This document shows positions 51,889 through 60,165 of a DNA stretch of 64,000 bases, piece by piece; positions within the stretch are counted from its first letter, which is position 1, and each line of letters starts with the position of its first letter. This DNA comes from JBHPCZ01 sp042573625 (GTDB taxonomy: Bacteria > Desulfobacterota > Desulfobacteria > Desulfobacterales > UBA11574), in the NCBI GenBank assembly GCA_042573625.1, contig JBHPCZ010000001.1:1-64000 (forward strand), written 5' to 3'. The notes under the pieces are model-generated. The model was not told where the DNA came from and searched no databases. It saw only the letters and a program-made list of their open reading frames with translations. A program made the position numbers and the translations under genes.

Positions 51889-53271
51889 CTAGGTTGTCAT
51901 AACCCTCTTCAGATCAATCCCATACTTCCTCATACGGTTCCAGACCGTCACGCGGCTGATGCCAAGAGTCCGGGCCGCCTGGGACTGATTTCCATTACTC
52001 TGTCTCAGAGCGTCAATGAGCGCATTTTTCTCCCCATGATCTCCGTAATCTGCCTCAAAAGGTTCCATTTCCCTCATTCGTTCTCTTTTAAGCAATTGCG
52101 GAGGCAACGCTTCAAGGCGGATTGAACCCTGTTCTGCAATGACAAAAGCGTACTCCAAAGCACTCTTCAATTCCCTGACATTTCCGGGCCAGTGATATGC
52201 CATGAAAAGCTCCATCGCCTCCCGGGTTAATCCGGTGATGTTTTTCCCCGTCCGGGTTTGCAGACGGCGGATAAACGCATTGACCAGTTGTGGAATATCT
52301 TCAACTCGATGCCGCAGAGGAGGGAGATGAATCGGAATAACATTGATGCGAAAAAAGAAATCTTCTCGAAATTCCTTCCGGGAAATCATCTCTTCAAGGT
52401 TTTTATTTGTCGCCGTAATGATTCGGACATCTACGGAAATGGGCTGATGATCTCCCACGCGCTCAAACTGTTTGCTTTCCAGCACCCGGAGTAGTTTGAC
52501 CTGGATGGAAAGCGGAACATCCCCGATTTCATCCAAAAAAATATCACCGCCGTTTGCCGCCTCAAACCTGCCGAGACGATGCCGGTACGCCCCGGTAAAT
52601 GCGCCCTTGATGTGTCCGAACAGTTCGGATTCGAGCAATGCCTCGTTAAGCGCCGCGCAGTTGAGCTGAACAAAGGGCGCTTCTTTTCTTTTACCCAACA
52701 GGTGAATGGCGCGGCCGACAAGCTCTTTTCCTGTTCCGCTCTCTCCATATATAATCACCGGCGCGTCACTCTGGGCCGCCTTTTGAATAATATCAAAAAC
52801 GTTCTGTATGGCCGGTGACTTTCCGATGATTCCGTGAAAGTCTCCGTCCCTGTCCAGCTGGCGTGAAAGCTGGCAGATTTCTTCATCCAGCCGGTCTATT
52901 TCCGATATGTCTGTCAGGGTTTCTACAGATCCCAGGGGTACGCCCTTTTCATCCCTTAAAATAGAAGCATTTTTCAGAATGGGCAGATACGTCCCGTCTT
53001 TTTTCATAACCAGACAGCGGCGCTTGATATCCTGTTCATGGTCAAACAGGGCGCACCATCCACCGTGTTTCCGGCTCAGTGCTGTTTCACAGGCATCACA
53101 TTTAAGCAAGGTACACGGCCTCCCCAGCACTTCGTCAGAGGTGTACCCTGTTAAGTGCTCAAAGGCCTCATTCACCATGATGATCGATCCATCAGTTCCG
53201 ACAATCATCAGACCATCATTCATGGTGTTGATAACCCGCTTCCAGTATCGATTTATTTCCTGCTCTTTCAT
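51889..53271 (-). CDS. PAS-AAA+-Fis sigma-54-dependent activator
   Basis: The protein has about 460 residues in order: a PAS domain (about 10-130, VINTMNDGLMIVGTDGSIIMVNEAFEHLTGY) with a cysteine-rich insert (CTLLKCDACETALSRKHGGWC), a sigma-54 AAA+ domain (about 145-380) and a Fis-type helix-turn-helix (SQAARTLGISRVTVWNRMRKYGI). The AAA+ domain has Walker A GESGTGKE, the sigma-54-contact GAFTGA and DEIGDVPLSIQVKLLRVLE. The PAS cysteines suggest redox, Fe-S or metal sensing. It is divergent from the tusA-hdr genes, whose sigma-54 promoter lies 166 bases away, and is the obvious activator. The ATG at 53271 is preferred over the adjacent TTG. Confidence 0.92.
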   Translation of the reverse strand: MKEQEINRYWKRVINTMNDGLMIVGTDGSIIMVNEAFEHLTGYTSDEVLGRPCTLLKCDACETALSRKHGGWCALFDHEQDIKRRCLVMKKDGTYLPILKNASILRDEKGVPLGSVETLTDISEIDRLDEEICQLSRQLDRDGDFHGIIGKSPAIQNVFDIIQKAAQSDAPVIIYGESGTGKELVGRAIHLLGKRKEAPFVQLNCAALNEALLESELFGHIKGAFTGAYRHRLGRFEAANGGDIFLDEIGDVPLSIQVKLLRVLESKQFERVGDHQPISVDVRIITATNKNLEEMISRKEFREDFFFRINVIPIHLPPLRHRVEDIPQLVNAFIRRLQTRTGKNITGLTREAMELFMAYHWPGNVRELKSALEYAFVIAEQGSIRLEALPPQLLKRERMREMEPFEADYGDHGEKNALIDALRQSNGNQSQAARTLGISRVTVWNRMRKYGIDLKRVMTT

Positions 53272-53308
53272 CAAACCACGTGTCCTTGACTGTTAAGATT
53301 GCTTTGAT

Positions 53309-53350
53309 TGTTTAAACACTATTTAACACCTGTTTAAATACATTAAACAC
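53309..53350. promoter_or_regulatory. Candidate enhancer sites for the sigma-54 activator
   Basis: A perfect palindrome TGTTTAAACA (53309-53318) is followed by ATTTAACACC, TGTTTAAATA (53331-53340) and ATTAAACACC. Four related half-sites recur about every 10-22 bases. They lie about 90-130 bases before the -24 box, the usual place for Fis-type activators of sigma-54 promoters. Confidence 0.6.
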
Positions 53351-53436
53351 CGCGCGATGGCAACCAGAAAATTAATATCTCTGTTTTACCAAATAATAAC
53401 AACATATTGTCAGTTGATGCAATGTGGCTACACTTC

Positions 53437-53451
53437 TGGCACGATTGTTGC
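53437..53451 (+). promoter_or_regulatory. Sigma-54 promoter of the tusA-hdr operon
   Basis: TGGCAC (53437-53442), GATTG and TTGC (53448-53451) match the -24/-12 consensus TGGCAC-N5-TTGC exactly. Transcription should start near 53463, about 43 bases before tusA. Confidence 0.88.
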
Positions 53452-53505
53452 GATATTAAACAGAAAAGGAAACAGGAAAACAATCAAACGAGGAGGTATA
53501 ACACC

Positions 53506-53760
53506 ATGACAGAATTAGATTTAAACACGGTTGAAGTCTCAAGTACTGTTGATGCCAGAGGGAGTGCCTGTCCCGGTCCGCTTCTGGAAGCCAAAAAGGG
53601 TATCGGAAAGGTTAAAGTGGGAGAAATTCTTGAAATCCTTACAGGTGACTCCGGTACCCGAAAAGACATGCCGGTCTGGGCCCAAAAAGTGGGGCACGAA
53701 TATCTGGGTCTTATCGAAGCGGACGGATATGATAAAATATTCATCCGGAGAAAAAAGTAA
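53506..53760 (+). CDS. tusA: TusA-family sulfur carrier
   Basis: The 84-residue TusA-like protein carries persulfide sulfur. The active motif is canonical: VDARGSACPGPLLEAKKGI, with the sulfur-binding Cys22 in CPGP. The rest (VGEILEILTGDSGTRKDMPVWAQKVGHEYLGL) is typical. GAGGAGG stands before the ATG; a longer upstream frame would include the promoter and is rejected. It is first in the operon and 11 bases before the MvhD-like gene, so it probably hands sulfur to the Hdr-like complex. Confidence 0.92.
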   Translation: MTELDLNTVEVSSTVDARGSACPGPLLEAKKGIGKVKVGEILEILTGDSGTRKDMPVWAQKVGHEYLGLIEADGYDKIFIRRKK

Positions 53761-53771
53761 TCGGAGAACCG

Positions 53772-54197
53772 ATGTCATCGCCATCCATTGAAGGAAAAAT
53801 ACTGATAATGGCTACGGAAACATGCGCTTATCCCGGAGCGGATTCCGTAGGGCAGGCCCATTCGAGCTATCCGGCGAATACCTTTATTCTCAGGGTACGA
53901 TCCCCCGTGATGTTCCCGGAACAGTTCTATCTCGACTGTTTTGAAAAGGGGATCAGCGGCATTATCATCATGTCCTGCGGCGATGAGTGCCCGTACGAAG
54001 GCGCATATGAGGCGTTGGCAAAAAGGATTGATCGCGTTTATCAGATGATGAAAAAGCGGGCCCTGGATATCCGGCGGCTCCGTTTGACCGCAATATGTAC
54101 GGTGTGCAACCGGGCCTTTCTCAACGAGGTGAATCAGATGAACGCCGTGGTCAACGAGCTGGGACCGCCGTTACCGGTTGAAGCTCATAGTGCGTAG
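53772..54197 (+). CDS. MvhD/FlpD-type iron-sulfur subunit
   Basis: The 141-residue protein resembles the hydrogenase delta/MvhD [2Fe-2S] subunit, which links hydrogenases or dehydrogenases to HdrA: TCAYPGADSVGQAHSSYPANTFILRV, IIMSCGDECPYEGA and ICTVCNRAFLNEVNQM. Four or more cysteines in the expected order are seen (Cys18, the CGDEC pair and CTVC). In this operon it would pass electrons to or from the HdrA subunits. GGAG lies near the ATG. Confidence 0.82.
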   Translation: MSSPSIEGKILIMATETCAYPGADSVGQAHSSYPANTFILRVRSPVMFPEQFYLDCFEKGISGIIIMSCGDECPYEGAYEALAKRIDRVYQMMKKRALDIRRLRLTAICTVCNRAFLNEVNQMNAVVNELGPPLPVEAHSA

Positions 54198-54200
54198 CTG

Positions 54201-54224
54201 ACCCGCATTTCTCATGAAGAATTT
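54201..54224. repeat. 24-bp exact dispersed repeat, copy 2
   Basis: Identical to 13203-13226. It begins four bases after the MvhD-like stop codon and leads into an A/T-rich 160-base spacer before hdrA. Its centre TTCTCATGAAGAA is nearly palindromic. Confidence 0.6.
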
Positions 54225-54384
54225 ATTTTGTTCTTCAAAACAACGACAAACCGCTTCGAAATAAAAAGCGTATATAAAACTCGATCGACTAATTTCAAAA
54301 ACACTCTATTTTAATGAACATCTTTTTAAATAAATTCTTCACCAGAGGCCTGGCCGCTATGAATTCATCAATCCGGAGGAATTA

Positions 54385-55692
54385 ATGGAATCGAGCAATA
54401 AAATGAAATTTGACGCCCTTGTTGTCGGTGCCGGTATTGCGGGGCTTCAGGCCGCTCTTGACCTTGCGGATCAGGATTGTCGAGTGGCAATCTTGGAAAA
54501 AGACGCATCCATCGGCGGTAAAATGATCAAGCTTTCCAAGGTGTTTCCTACCCTTGACTGCTCCAGTTGTATTACAACGCCGAAAATGGCAGCCGCGGCG
54601 CATCATGAGAATATCGAACTATTCACGTACTGCGATTTAAAATCACTGGATCGTTCTGACGATGTCCTGACAGCATGCGCTATCCAGCGTCCCAGGTACG
54701 TGGATCCGGTTAAATGCATCGGGTGTCGAAAATGTGAATACATCTGCCCGATTTATGTTCCGGATGAAGTGGAAGGGGGATTTTCCGCCCGCAAGTCGAT
54801 TTACATTCCTTTTTCAAATGCGATTCCGCAGATTGCTTTACTGGATGTTGAAAACTGTATACTTTGCGGCAAATGTGAAAGAATCTGCCCCACTCAAGCA
54901 GTTGATTTTTATCAACAACCCGAAAATTTTATTATTAAAGCAAAAACCGCGATTCTTGCCACCGGTTTCGAAGTGACGCCGATTGAAGACAAACAGCAGT
55001 ACGGCAGAGGCGAAATCCCGAACGTTATTACCGCTCTTCAAATGGAAAGACTTCTGGCGCCTCACGGCCCGTACAACCGGGTACTCCGGCCCTCGGACGG
55101 GATGGAGCCGGATTCCATCGCCTATGTGCAGTGCGCCGGTTCGCGGGATAAAAGCATGGGGATTTCCTATTGTTCCCGGGTTTGCTGCATGTATGCCATC
55201 AAGCAGGCCATGCTTCTGTCGGGTTCTTTACCGCTGGCCGATATTACCATCTATTATATGGATATCCGGGCTTTTGGAAAAGGGTACGAACAGTTCTATC
55301 AAAACGCCAAAGCCATGGGCATAGAATTTGTCAAAGGAAAGGTGGCTACGATCGACGCCGGTGAAAACAATAGCGTGACATTACGCTACGAATCCCAATC
55401 CGGCGAGGGTGTCACCACAGCGGATTATGATCTTGTGGTGCTGTCACTGGGCATGATTCCAGGCTGGAATCCGGAGAATGTCTGTCCGGTATCAACGGAT
55501 AAGGACACCTTTTTAAAATCCGTCCAGCCAAAGATCGCCCCGACACTGACCGATATGGAAGGTATTTTCATGGCCGGTGCTGCCGCCGGTCCCAAGGACA
55601 TCGTGGATTCGATTGCTGAAGCCGGCGCGGCGGCCATGGAAGCAGCCAAATACCTTGCTGCGTTGGATCGACAGAAAAGCGCGGCGGCGTAA
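54385..55692 (+). CDS. HdrA-like FAD/iron-sulfur subunit (short form)
   Basis: This 435-residue HdrA/QmoA-type flavoprotein starts with the dinucleotide-binding ALVVGAGIAGLQAALDLADQD. The HdrA-specific cysteines follow in FPTLDCSSCITTPKM, then two [4Fe-4S] motifs (CIGCRKCEYICP and CILCGKCERICP). The C-terminal FAD half includes YVQCAGSRDKSMGISYCSRVCCMYAIKQA and IFMAGAAAGPKDIVDSIAEAGAAA. It would bifurcate or transfer electrons between the MvhD-like subunit and the HdrBC-like subunits. GGAGG precedes the ATG. Similarity to QmoA of sulfate reducers is also evident; an exact class needs phylogeny. Confidence 0.88.
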   Translation: MESSNKMKFDALVVGAGIAGLQAALDLADQDCRVAILEKDASIGGKMIKLSKVFPTLDCSSCITTPKMAAAAHHENIELFTYCDLKSLDRSDDVLTACAIQRPRYVDPVKCIGCRKCEYICPIYVPDEVEGGFSARKSIYIPFSNAIPQIALLDVENCILCGKCERICPTQAVDFYQQPENFIIKAKTAILATGFEVTPIEDKQQYGRGEIPNVITALQMERLLAPHGPYNRVLRPSDGMEPDSIAYVQCAGSRDKSMGISYCSRVCCMYAIKQAMLLSGSLPLADITIYYMDIRAFGKGYEQFYQNAKAMGIEFVKGKVATIDAGENNSVTLRYESQSGEGVTTADYDLVVLSLGMIPGWNPENVCPVSTDKDTFLKSVQPKIAPTLTDMEGIFMAGAAAGPKDIVDSIAEAGAAAMEAAKYLAALDRQKSAAA

Positions 55693-55710
55693 CCCGGAAA
55701 TTTCATGCAA

Positions 55711-55798
55711 CTGAGGCGTTCATTTGCAAGGCATTCAGGGATGCAGCTTTAGTATGTCTACCGCAAGTCCCTGATAACGCGGCAAATGGACGCCTCGG
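55711..55798. repeat. Long structured inverted repeat between the two hdrA genes
   Basis: GAGGCGTTCATTTGC (55713-55727) pairs with GCAAATGGACGCCTC (55782-55796) with a single G-U. A second stem TCAGGGA (55735-55741)/TCCCTGA (55768-55774) lies within it. Together they fold into a two-tier hairpin of about 88 bases. No U-run follows. It may be a repetitive palindromic element, or an mRNA structure that sets the ratio of the two HdrA products. The rest of 55693-55991 shows no gene. Confidence 0.65.
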
Positions 55799-55991
55799 GC
55801 AGCACCCTGAGGGCGAAAATTTTTCAGCAAAAAGGATAAAAATCTATGGGTACAAACCGTACCCTGGCAATTGCATTCCAAATTGTTTTTAACTATCCTA
55901 TTTTATTATAATAATTAATTCTTCTGGAATATTTTCGTGAAATATTCGGGTTAAACCAACAGTGATAATCAAAATAGACTGGACATAGGTC

Positions 55992-57917
55992 ATGACAGAA
56001 GGAAATGAAAAAAAAGATCCGATAGCCCAAAGCGACAAAGTTGGGATCTACCTTTGCTATTGCGGCGGCAATATTTCTGACCACGTGGATGTGGAAGCTG
56101 TTTGCGAAAAAGCCGGAAATATGCCGGGAGTCGCGGTTGCCCGGACCAACATGTTCATGTGTTCTGACCCCGGCCAGGAAATGATCATGGAAGATCTTAA
56201 AAACGGCACGGTTGACCGTGTGGTAGTGGCTGCGTGTGCACCCAGTCTCCATGAAATCACGTTTCGGAGCGCTATTTCCAGAGCCAAGGCAAATCCCTAT
56301 ACTTACGAACATGCCAATATCAGAGAACAGGTGAGCTGGGTACACCACGGCGAGTCGGCCACAGCTAAAGCGACCCGCCTGGTTGCAGCGGCGTCCGCCA
56401 AGGCCCGGCTGCTCAAACCGCTTGAACCGATCCGTGTCGAAGCCAGGCATCATGCAACGGTTATCGGGGGGGGTATTGCCGGACTTCGGGCCGCGAAAGA
56501 CCTGGCAGAAAAAGGAATACCGGTAGCGCTGGTCGAAAAATCGCCATTTATCGGTGGCCGAACAGCTCAACTGGATCGAATCGCCCCCACCGGGGATAAG
56601 GCCGCCGATATTGTTTCGGAACTCTCCGAGCAGGTCCTGAACAACCCCGCGATTGCCATACACACCGGCGCGGCAGTGGAAAATGTCGAAGGGTTTGTCG
56701 GCAATTTCAAAATCCACGTCAAAACACGACCACCGGATTCAAATGAAACTGAAAAGCTCAAACAATTTCACGCGTCCGGAATTGCCGCCGGTGAGTTTAT
56801 ACCTTTTGTTGGTGTCTATCCGGCGAATGCCTCTGAAGTCAGTAAAGATTTTTCAATAGAAACCGGCGTTGTGGTCATGGCAACCGGCTTCAAACACTAT
56901 ACGCCGTACGTGGGAGAATATGGATACCATGTATTTGAAGAAGTCATTACCCTTCCTGAATTCATTAAAACTTTGGCTGAAAGCAAATCGAACACTGAAA
57001 TGCTGGAAGTCAACGAAAAGAAAATCAGGAGTATTGCCATGATACACTGCGTGGGTAGCAGGATGATTCCGGGGATTCATCAGGAGGATGAATCAGGAAA
57101 TCTGAATGAATACTGCTCTCGAACCTGTTGTTCGGCCACACTCAACGCGGCCAACCGTATCCGTGAAAGTTACCCTGACACCCGTGTTTTTGAATTTTAC
57201 CGGGACATAAGGACCTATGGGCGGGGGCAGGAAGAGCTTTATGACCAGGCCTCTAAAAACAGAGTCGTATTCTTGCGTTTTGAAGCCGAAGATTCTCCGG
57301 AGATTATCAAAAACGGCCATTCCAGTGACTTCCCCCTGCTCGTCAAGGTAAAAGACACCTTGACCTTCGACGAAGAAGTCGAAGTTCCCGTGGACCTTGT
57401 GGTGCTTGCCACCGGGATGGAGGCAAACAACGTATCCGACCTCGTAGATATGATGAAGCTGCCCGTGGGAGTAGACCGTTTCCTTTTGGAGGTGCATCCT
57501 AAACTGAGGCCGGTTGAGCTATCCGTTGCAGGGGTGTTGCTTGCCGGTACTTGTCAAGCCCCCATGGATATCGGGGAAGCCTGCAACGGTGCTTCCGGTG
57601 CTGCGGCCAAGGCTTCGGTTCTGCTCGGACGCGGCCATGTGGAACTTGATCCTTTTGTTGCGGCGGTCGACATCAATACATGCAGGGGGGCGGGGGACTG
57701 TGTGAAGGCCTGTTTGAGTGAAGGTGCTCTGGAACTGGCTGAAATGGTCGTAGACGGAGAAAAAGTTAACAGGGCCCAGGTTATACCGGCTTTTTGTATT
57801 GGCTGCGGCGCGTGTGTTGCTGTATGTCCGAAAAACGCGATTGACCTTAACGGCTGGACATTGAAGCAGTATGAAGCCATGGTCGATATGATTGTTTCAG
57901 ATGAGTTCACGGCCTGA
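55992..57917 (+). CDS. HdrA-like FAD/iron-sulfur subunit (long form) with an incomplete cluster motif
   Basis: The 641-residue protein has the long HdrA layout. An N-terminal domain (VGIYLCYCGGNISDHVDVEAV, VVVAACAPSLHEITFR) precedes the FAD site ATVIGGGIAGLRAAKDLAEKG with IGGRTAQLDRIAPT. The YCSRTCCSATLNAA cysteines follow, and then two C-terminal ferredoxin motifs. The second is complete (Cys602, 605, 608, 612 in CIGCGACVAVCP). The first reads CRGAGDCVKAC (Cys564, 570, 574) and has alanine where the second ligand belongs. It is the second HdrA of the operon and could form a heterodimer with the short form. AGGAA lies just after the ATG; no strong ribosome-binding site is seen. Confidence 0.88.
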   Translation: MTEGNEKKDPIAQSDKVGIYLCYCGGNISDHVDVEAVCEKAGNMPGVAVARTNMFMCSDPGQEMIMEDLKNGTVDRVVVAACAPSLHEITFRSAISRAKANPYTYEHANIREQVSWVHHGESATAKATRLVAAASAKARLLKPLEPIRVEARHHATVIGGGIAGLRAAKDLAEKGIPVALVEKSPFIGGRTAQLDRIAPTGDKAADIVSELSEQVLNNPAIAIHTGAAVENVEGFVGNFKIHVKTRPPDSNETEKLKQFHASGIAAGEFIPFVGVYPANASEVSKDFSIETGVVVMATGFKHYTPYVGEYGYHVFEEVITLPEFIKTLAESKSNTEMLEVNEKKIRSIAMIHCVGSRMIPGIHQEDESGNLNEYCSRTCCSATLNAANRIRESYPDTRVFEFYRDIRTYGRGQEELYDQASKNRVVFLRFEAEDSPEIIKNGHSSDFPLLVKVKDTLTFDEEVEVPVDLVVLATGMEANNVSDLVDMMKLPVGVDRFLLEVHPKLRPVELSVAGVLLAGTCQAPMDIGEACNGASGAAAKASVLLGRGHVELDPFVAAVDINTCRGAGDCVKACLSEGALELAEMVVDGEKVNRAQVIPAFCIGCGACVAVCPKNAIDLNGWTLKQYEAMVDMIVSDEFTA

Positions 57918-57939
57918 TTCCCACTGAATTATCTGTTCT

Positions 57940-58082
57940 GCCACTAAGGCGAAAAGACACAAAGAAAAGAAAGAAATTTAAATCTATATCATAAAGAAAA
58001 GGACTCATTAATTTAAAAACATACTTCTTATTAACGCGGATTTTATAATAATATAATCTTTGTGCCTTCGTATCTCTGTGGC
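57940..58082. repeat. Inverted-repeat spacer element
   Basis: GCCACTAAGGCGAAAAGACA and CAAAG (57940-57964) are largely complementary to CTTTGTGCCTTCGTATCTCT and GTGGC (58058-58082). This GCCAC-AAGGC-ACAAAG pattern is one I associate with dispersed intergenic repeats in this bacterial group. The interior is A/T rich with no gene. Confidence 0.6.
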
Positions 58083-58154
58083 CTAATTGTTACCAAGTAT
58101 TAGAAGCAGTTCTGAACTCTGAATAAAGAATGCCTTGACGGAAAGGACTTTCCA

Positions 58155-58511
58155 ATGAGTCAAATCGACCAGGATAAAAAAGAAAAAAAAGACGCCTTGA
58201 AAATGCTCCGAAAGGAAAGAAAAGAGTGGATCGTAAAAACTTCCGGCGTAATGAGAGCGCAGAAGAAAGCCATCAAGGCCATTAAAACAGAGCTGAAGAT
58301 CAATGCCGGGACTGTGCCGTTGATTGCAGAGGCAACCGGCATTTCTACTGATCAAGTCCTATGGTATATCGCGGCCTTGAAAAAATATGGGAAAATTGTC
58401 GAAGGAGAAAAAGATGGCCGCTATTTCCAGTACATCTTGGTCAACGATGCCCAAGAAGAAGAATCAAATAATGATATTGAAAAATCTCTGGAAACCTCTG
58501 ATTCCAGCTGA
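58155..58511 (+). CDS. Small winged-helix-like protein in the hdr operon
   Basis: The 118-residue protein has a very charged N-terminus (KKEKKDALKMLRKERKEWI). A compact region follows, GTVPLIAEATGISTDQVLWYIAALKKYGKIVEGEKDGRYFQYIL, which reads as a winged helix-turn-helix of MarR/ArsR type, and an acidic tail completes it. Small proteins of this kind occur between hdr genes in related bacteria, but I know of no proven role. It could be a regulator of the locus or a non-DNA-binding assembly protein. It lies 18 bases before hdrC. The ATG follows AAGGAC. Confidence 0.65.
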   Translation: MSQIDQDKKEKKDALKMLRKERKEWIVKTSGVMRAQKKAIKAIKTELKINAGTVPLIAEATGISTDQVLWYIAALKKYGKIVEGEKDGRYFQYILVNDAQEEESNNDIEKSLETSDSS

Positions 58512-58529
58512 TCAAGCCGGGGAGAAAGG

Positions 58530-58835
58530 ATGATGACTTTAGTCTATCCCGAGTTTGCTGATGAAATCGAACATTTTGGAGAAGGAGCGGCATTGGAATG
58601 TTTTAACTGCGGCACATGCGCTGCGATATGTCCCCTTATTTATGAGCACTTCCCTCGGAGAATGATTCGTTACATTCAGTTGGGTGCCAAAGATCGAATC
58701 CTGGAAAACGCCGCCGAACTGTGGCGTTGTCTTCACTGCGGACTCTGCACGCAAACCTGCCCGAGAGAAGCTGATCCCGGCGAAGTCATTCTTGAATTAA
58801 AACGATTTGTTATTGATCACTGGAGGAGGTCCTGA
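58530..58835 (+). CDS. HdrC-like 2[4Fe-4S] subunit
   Basis: The 101-residue ferredoxin-like protein has the HdrC motif pair CFNCGTCAAICP and CLHCGLCTQTCP, each with four cysteines. The spacer helix (RRMIRYIQLGAKDRILENAAELW) is typical of HdrC/GlpC. It would carry electrons from HdrA to the HdrB-like subunit. GGAGAAAGG precedes the ATG. The stop is one base before the hdrB ATG. Confidence 0.92.
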   Translation: MMTLVYPEFADEIEHFGEGAALECFNCGTCAAICPLIYEHFPRRMIRYIQLGAKDRILENAAELWRCLHCGLCTQTCPREADPGEVILELKRFVIDHWRRS

Positions 58836-58836
58836 A

Positions 58837-59763
58837 ATGTACAACCCGAGAGATATCATCGACCTCATCGCCGACAATGTCGGAAAAACACGAAACCCGT
58901 TTGGCATACCGAAATCCCTGGTTAATAATTGGTGGAAAAAGGCAACGGTCAATCGGGAAGGCGGCGCGCTGCTCTTCACAGGGTTGATGTACCAGTTTGT
59001 TCCTTATATTGAAAAATCAACGCGCTATCTGGAACAGTTTGAAGACACATTTTGGGCACGTTATATTCGCTTTGCCCAATATGCGCCAAAGCTACTGACA
59101 GGATTGGGACTGGCCCTCATTACGCCTGGAGAAGAAAAGTACAAGTCTAATACTATTCTAAAAAACATTGCCGGAATCCTCACCAAGTCCGGGGTTGATT
59201 ATTACTACAACCCGGAGTTGGATGACTACAGTGGGATACTTCTTTATGATCTGGGGGACCAGGAAAGTTTTGTCCGCCACGCCGAATTTGTTTCAGCCAA
59301 ACTGAAGCGAGCCGGCGTAAAGAAACTCATCACAGTGGATCCGCATACGACCTACGCATTGAAAGTTCTTTTCCCAAAATACATTGGCACAAGTTTTGAT
59401 GTGAAGGCCTATTTTGAACTGATCGATCTCAGTTCAAAAAATGGTAACGGGCGCGTCACCTTACATGATCCCTGCTTTTATGGAAGGTATCTGGAGCTGT
59501 CGGACGTGCCGGAAAAAGTTCTTTCAAAACTGGGCATTGAATGTGTGCCCATCAGGAACTCCGGACAGTTTACCAACTGCTGCGGTGGACCGGCTGAGTC
59601 GATTTCGCCCAAGCTATCCCGGGAGGTTCTCGATCGAAGGGCAGAAGAGCTGCAAGGGACCGGCGCACCGATCGTGGCCATGTGCCCCATCTGCCTTGGG
59701 CATTTGAAGAAATCCGGCGCAGAAGTCGAAGATTTATCAACGCTGATCGCGAGATGCGCTTAG
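58837..59763 (+). CDS. HdrB-like CCG-domain subunit with one CCG motif
   Basis: The 308-residue protein starts at the ATG behind GGAGGAGG; a TTG 30 bases earlier is rejected. The C-terminal half has one full CCG domain (LHDPCFYGRYLEL, NCCGGPAE, MCPICLGHL), the type that binds the noncubane [4Fe-4S] cluster in HdrB. The N-terminal half lacks the second CCG domain usual in HdrB and has no cysteines in that region, so the active site may hold a single cluster. It is probably the catalytic subunit for disulfide or persulfide chemistry with TusA/DsrE. A lactate/glycolate oxidase-type (GlpC/LutA) relative is an alternative. Confidence 0.85.
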   Translation: MYNPRDIIDLIADNVGKTRNPFGIPKSLVNNWWKKATVNREGGALLFTGLMYQFVPYIEKSTRYLEQFEDTFWARYIRFAQYAPKLLTGLGLALITPGEEKYKSNTILKNIAGILTKSGVDYYYNPELDDYSGILLYDLGDQESFVRHAEFVSAKLKRAGVKKLITVDPHTTYALKVLFPKYIGTSFDVKAYFELIDLSSKNGNGRVTLHDPCFYGRYLELSDVPEKVLSKLGIECVPIRNSGQFTNCCGGPAESISPKLSREVLDRRAEELQGTGAPIVAMCPICLGHLKKSGAEVEDLSTLIARCA

Positions 59764-59820
59764 ATGCAGTCTTGAAATCCGTTATGGCCTGTCCGTTATA
59801 AATGGTGAATATCGCCAAAG

Positions 59821-60104
59821 GCGTTGATGATTTTGAAAGGGTTCAAGGATTCAAGGGGCCGAGGATTCGAGTGAAATGCTTTAGAATTACAAAGATCTAA
59901 AAGTTTGGCAAAAGTCATACAGGCTCTATTTGGATCTTTATATTATTACAAAAACATTCCCAAAAGAAGAAAGATGCGGTCTGACATGACAGATCAGAAG
60001 GGCCGCTGTATCGATTCCTTCAAATTTGGAGAATAAACGCTTGAGCCCTTGACCCTTTGAATCCTCGAACCCTCTTCTCCAACTAAATTGGAGAAGAACC
60101 AAAA
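59821..60104 (+). repeat. Repeat cassette with inverted ends, copy 2
   Basis: This is copy 2 of the cassette at 2411-2757. It opens with GTTGATGATTTTGA and a G-rich arm (59838-59871). The complementary C-rich arm (60045-60073) follows, and the tail is a perfect 9-bp hairpin CTTCTCCAA-CTAAA-TTGGAGAAG (60074-60096). It interrupts the hdr operon between hdrB and dsrE. Confidence 0.75.
59876..60052 (+). pseudogene. Decayed four-helix-bundle (23S rRNA intervening-sequence-like) ORF, copy 2
   Basis: From ATG 59876 the frame reads ML, a stop, NYKDLKVWQKSYRLYLDLYI then ITKTFPKEERCGLT, a stop, QIRRAAVSIPSNLENKR. It is the same N-terminal fragment of the family as at 2466-2633, with stops at different places (59882 and about 59987) and truncated just after PSN. 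Confidence 0.8.
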
Positions 60105-60165
60105 AGGTTAACCATAGTGCAGTTCTGTAATTATCGCTAATTCAAACAAGGAAAGGAGACGAAGC

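Noticed and set aside
53407..53505. N-terminal extension of TusA by 33 residues
   Set aside because: It would include the sigma-54 promoter in the coding sequence; the ATG at 53506 has a perfect ribosome-binding site.
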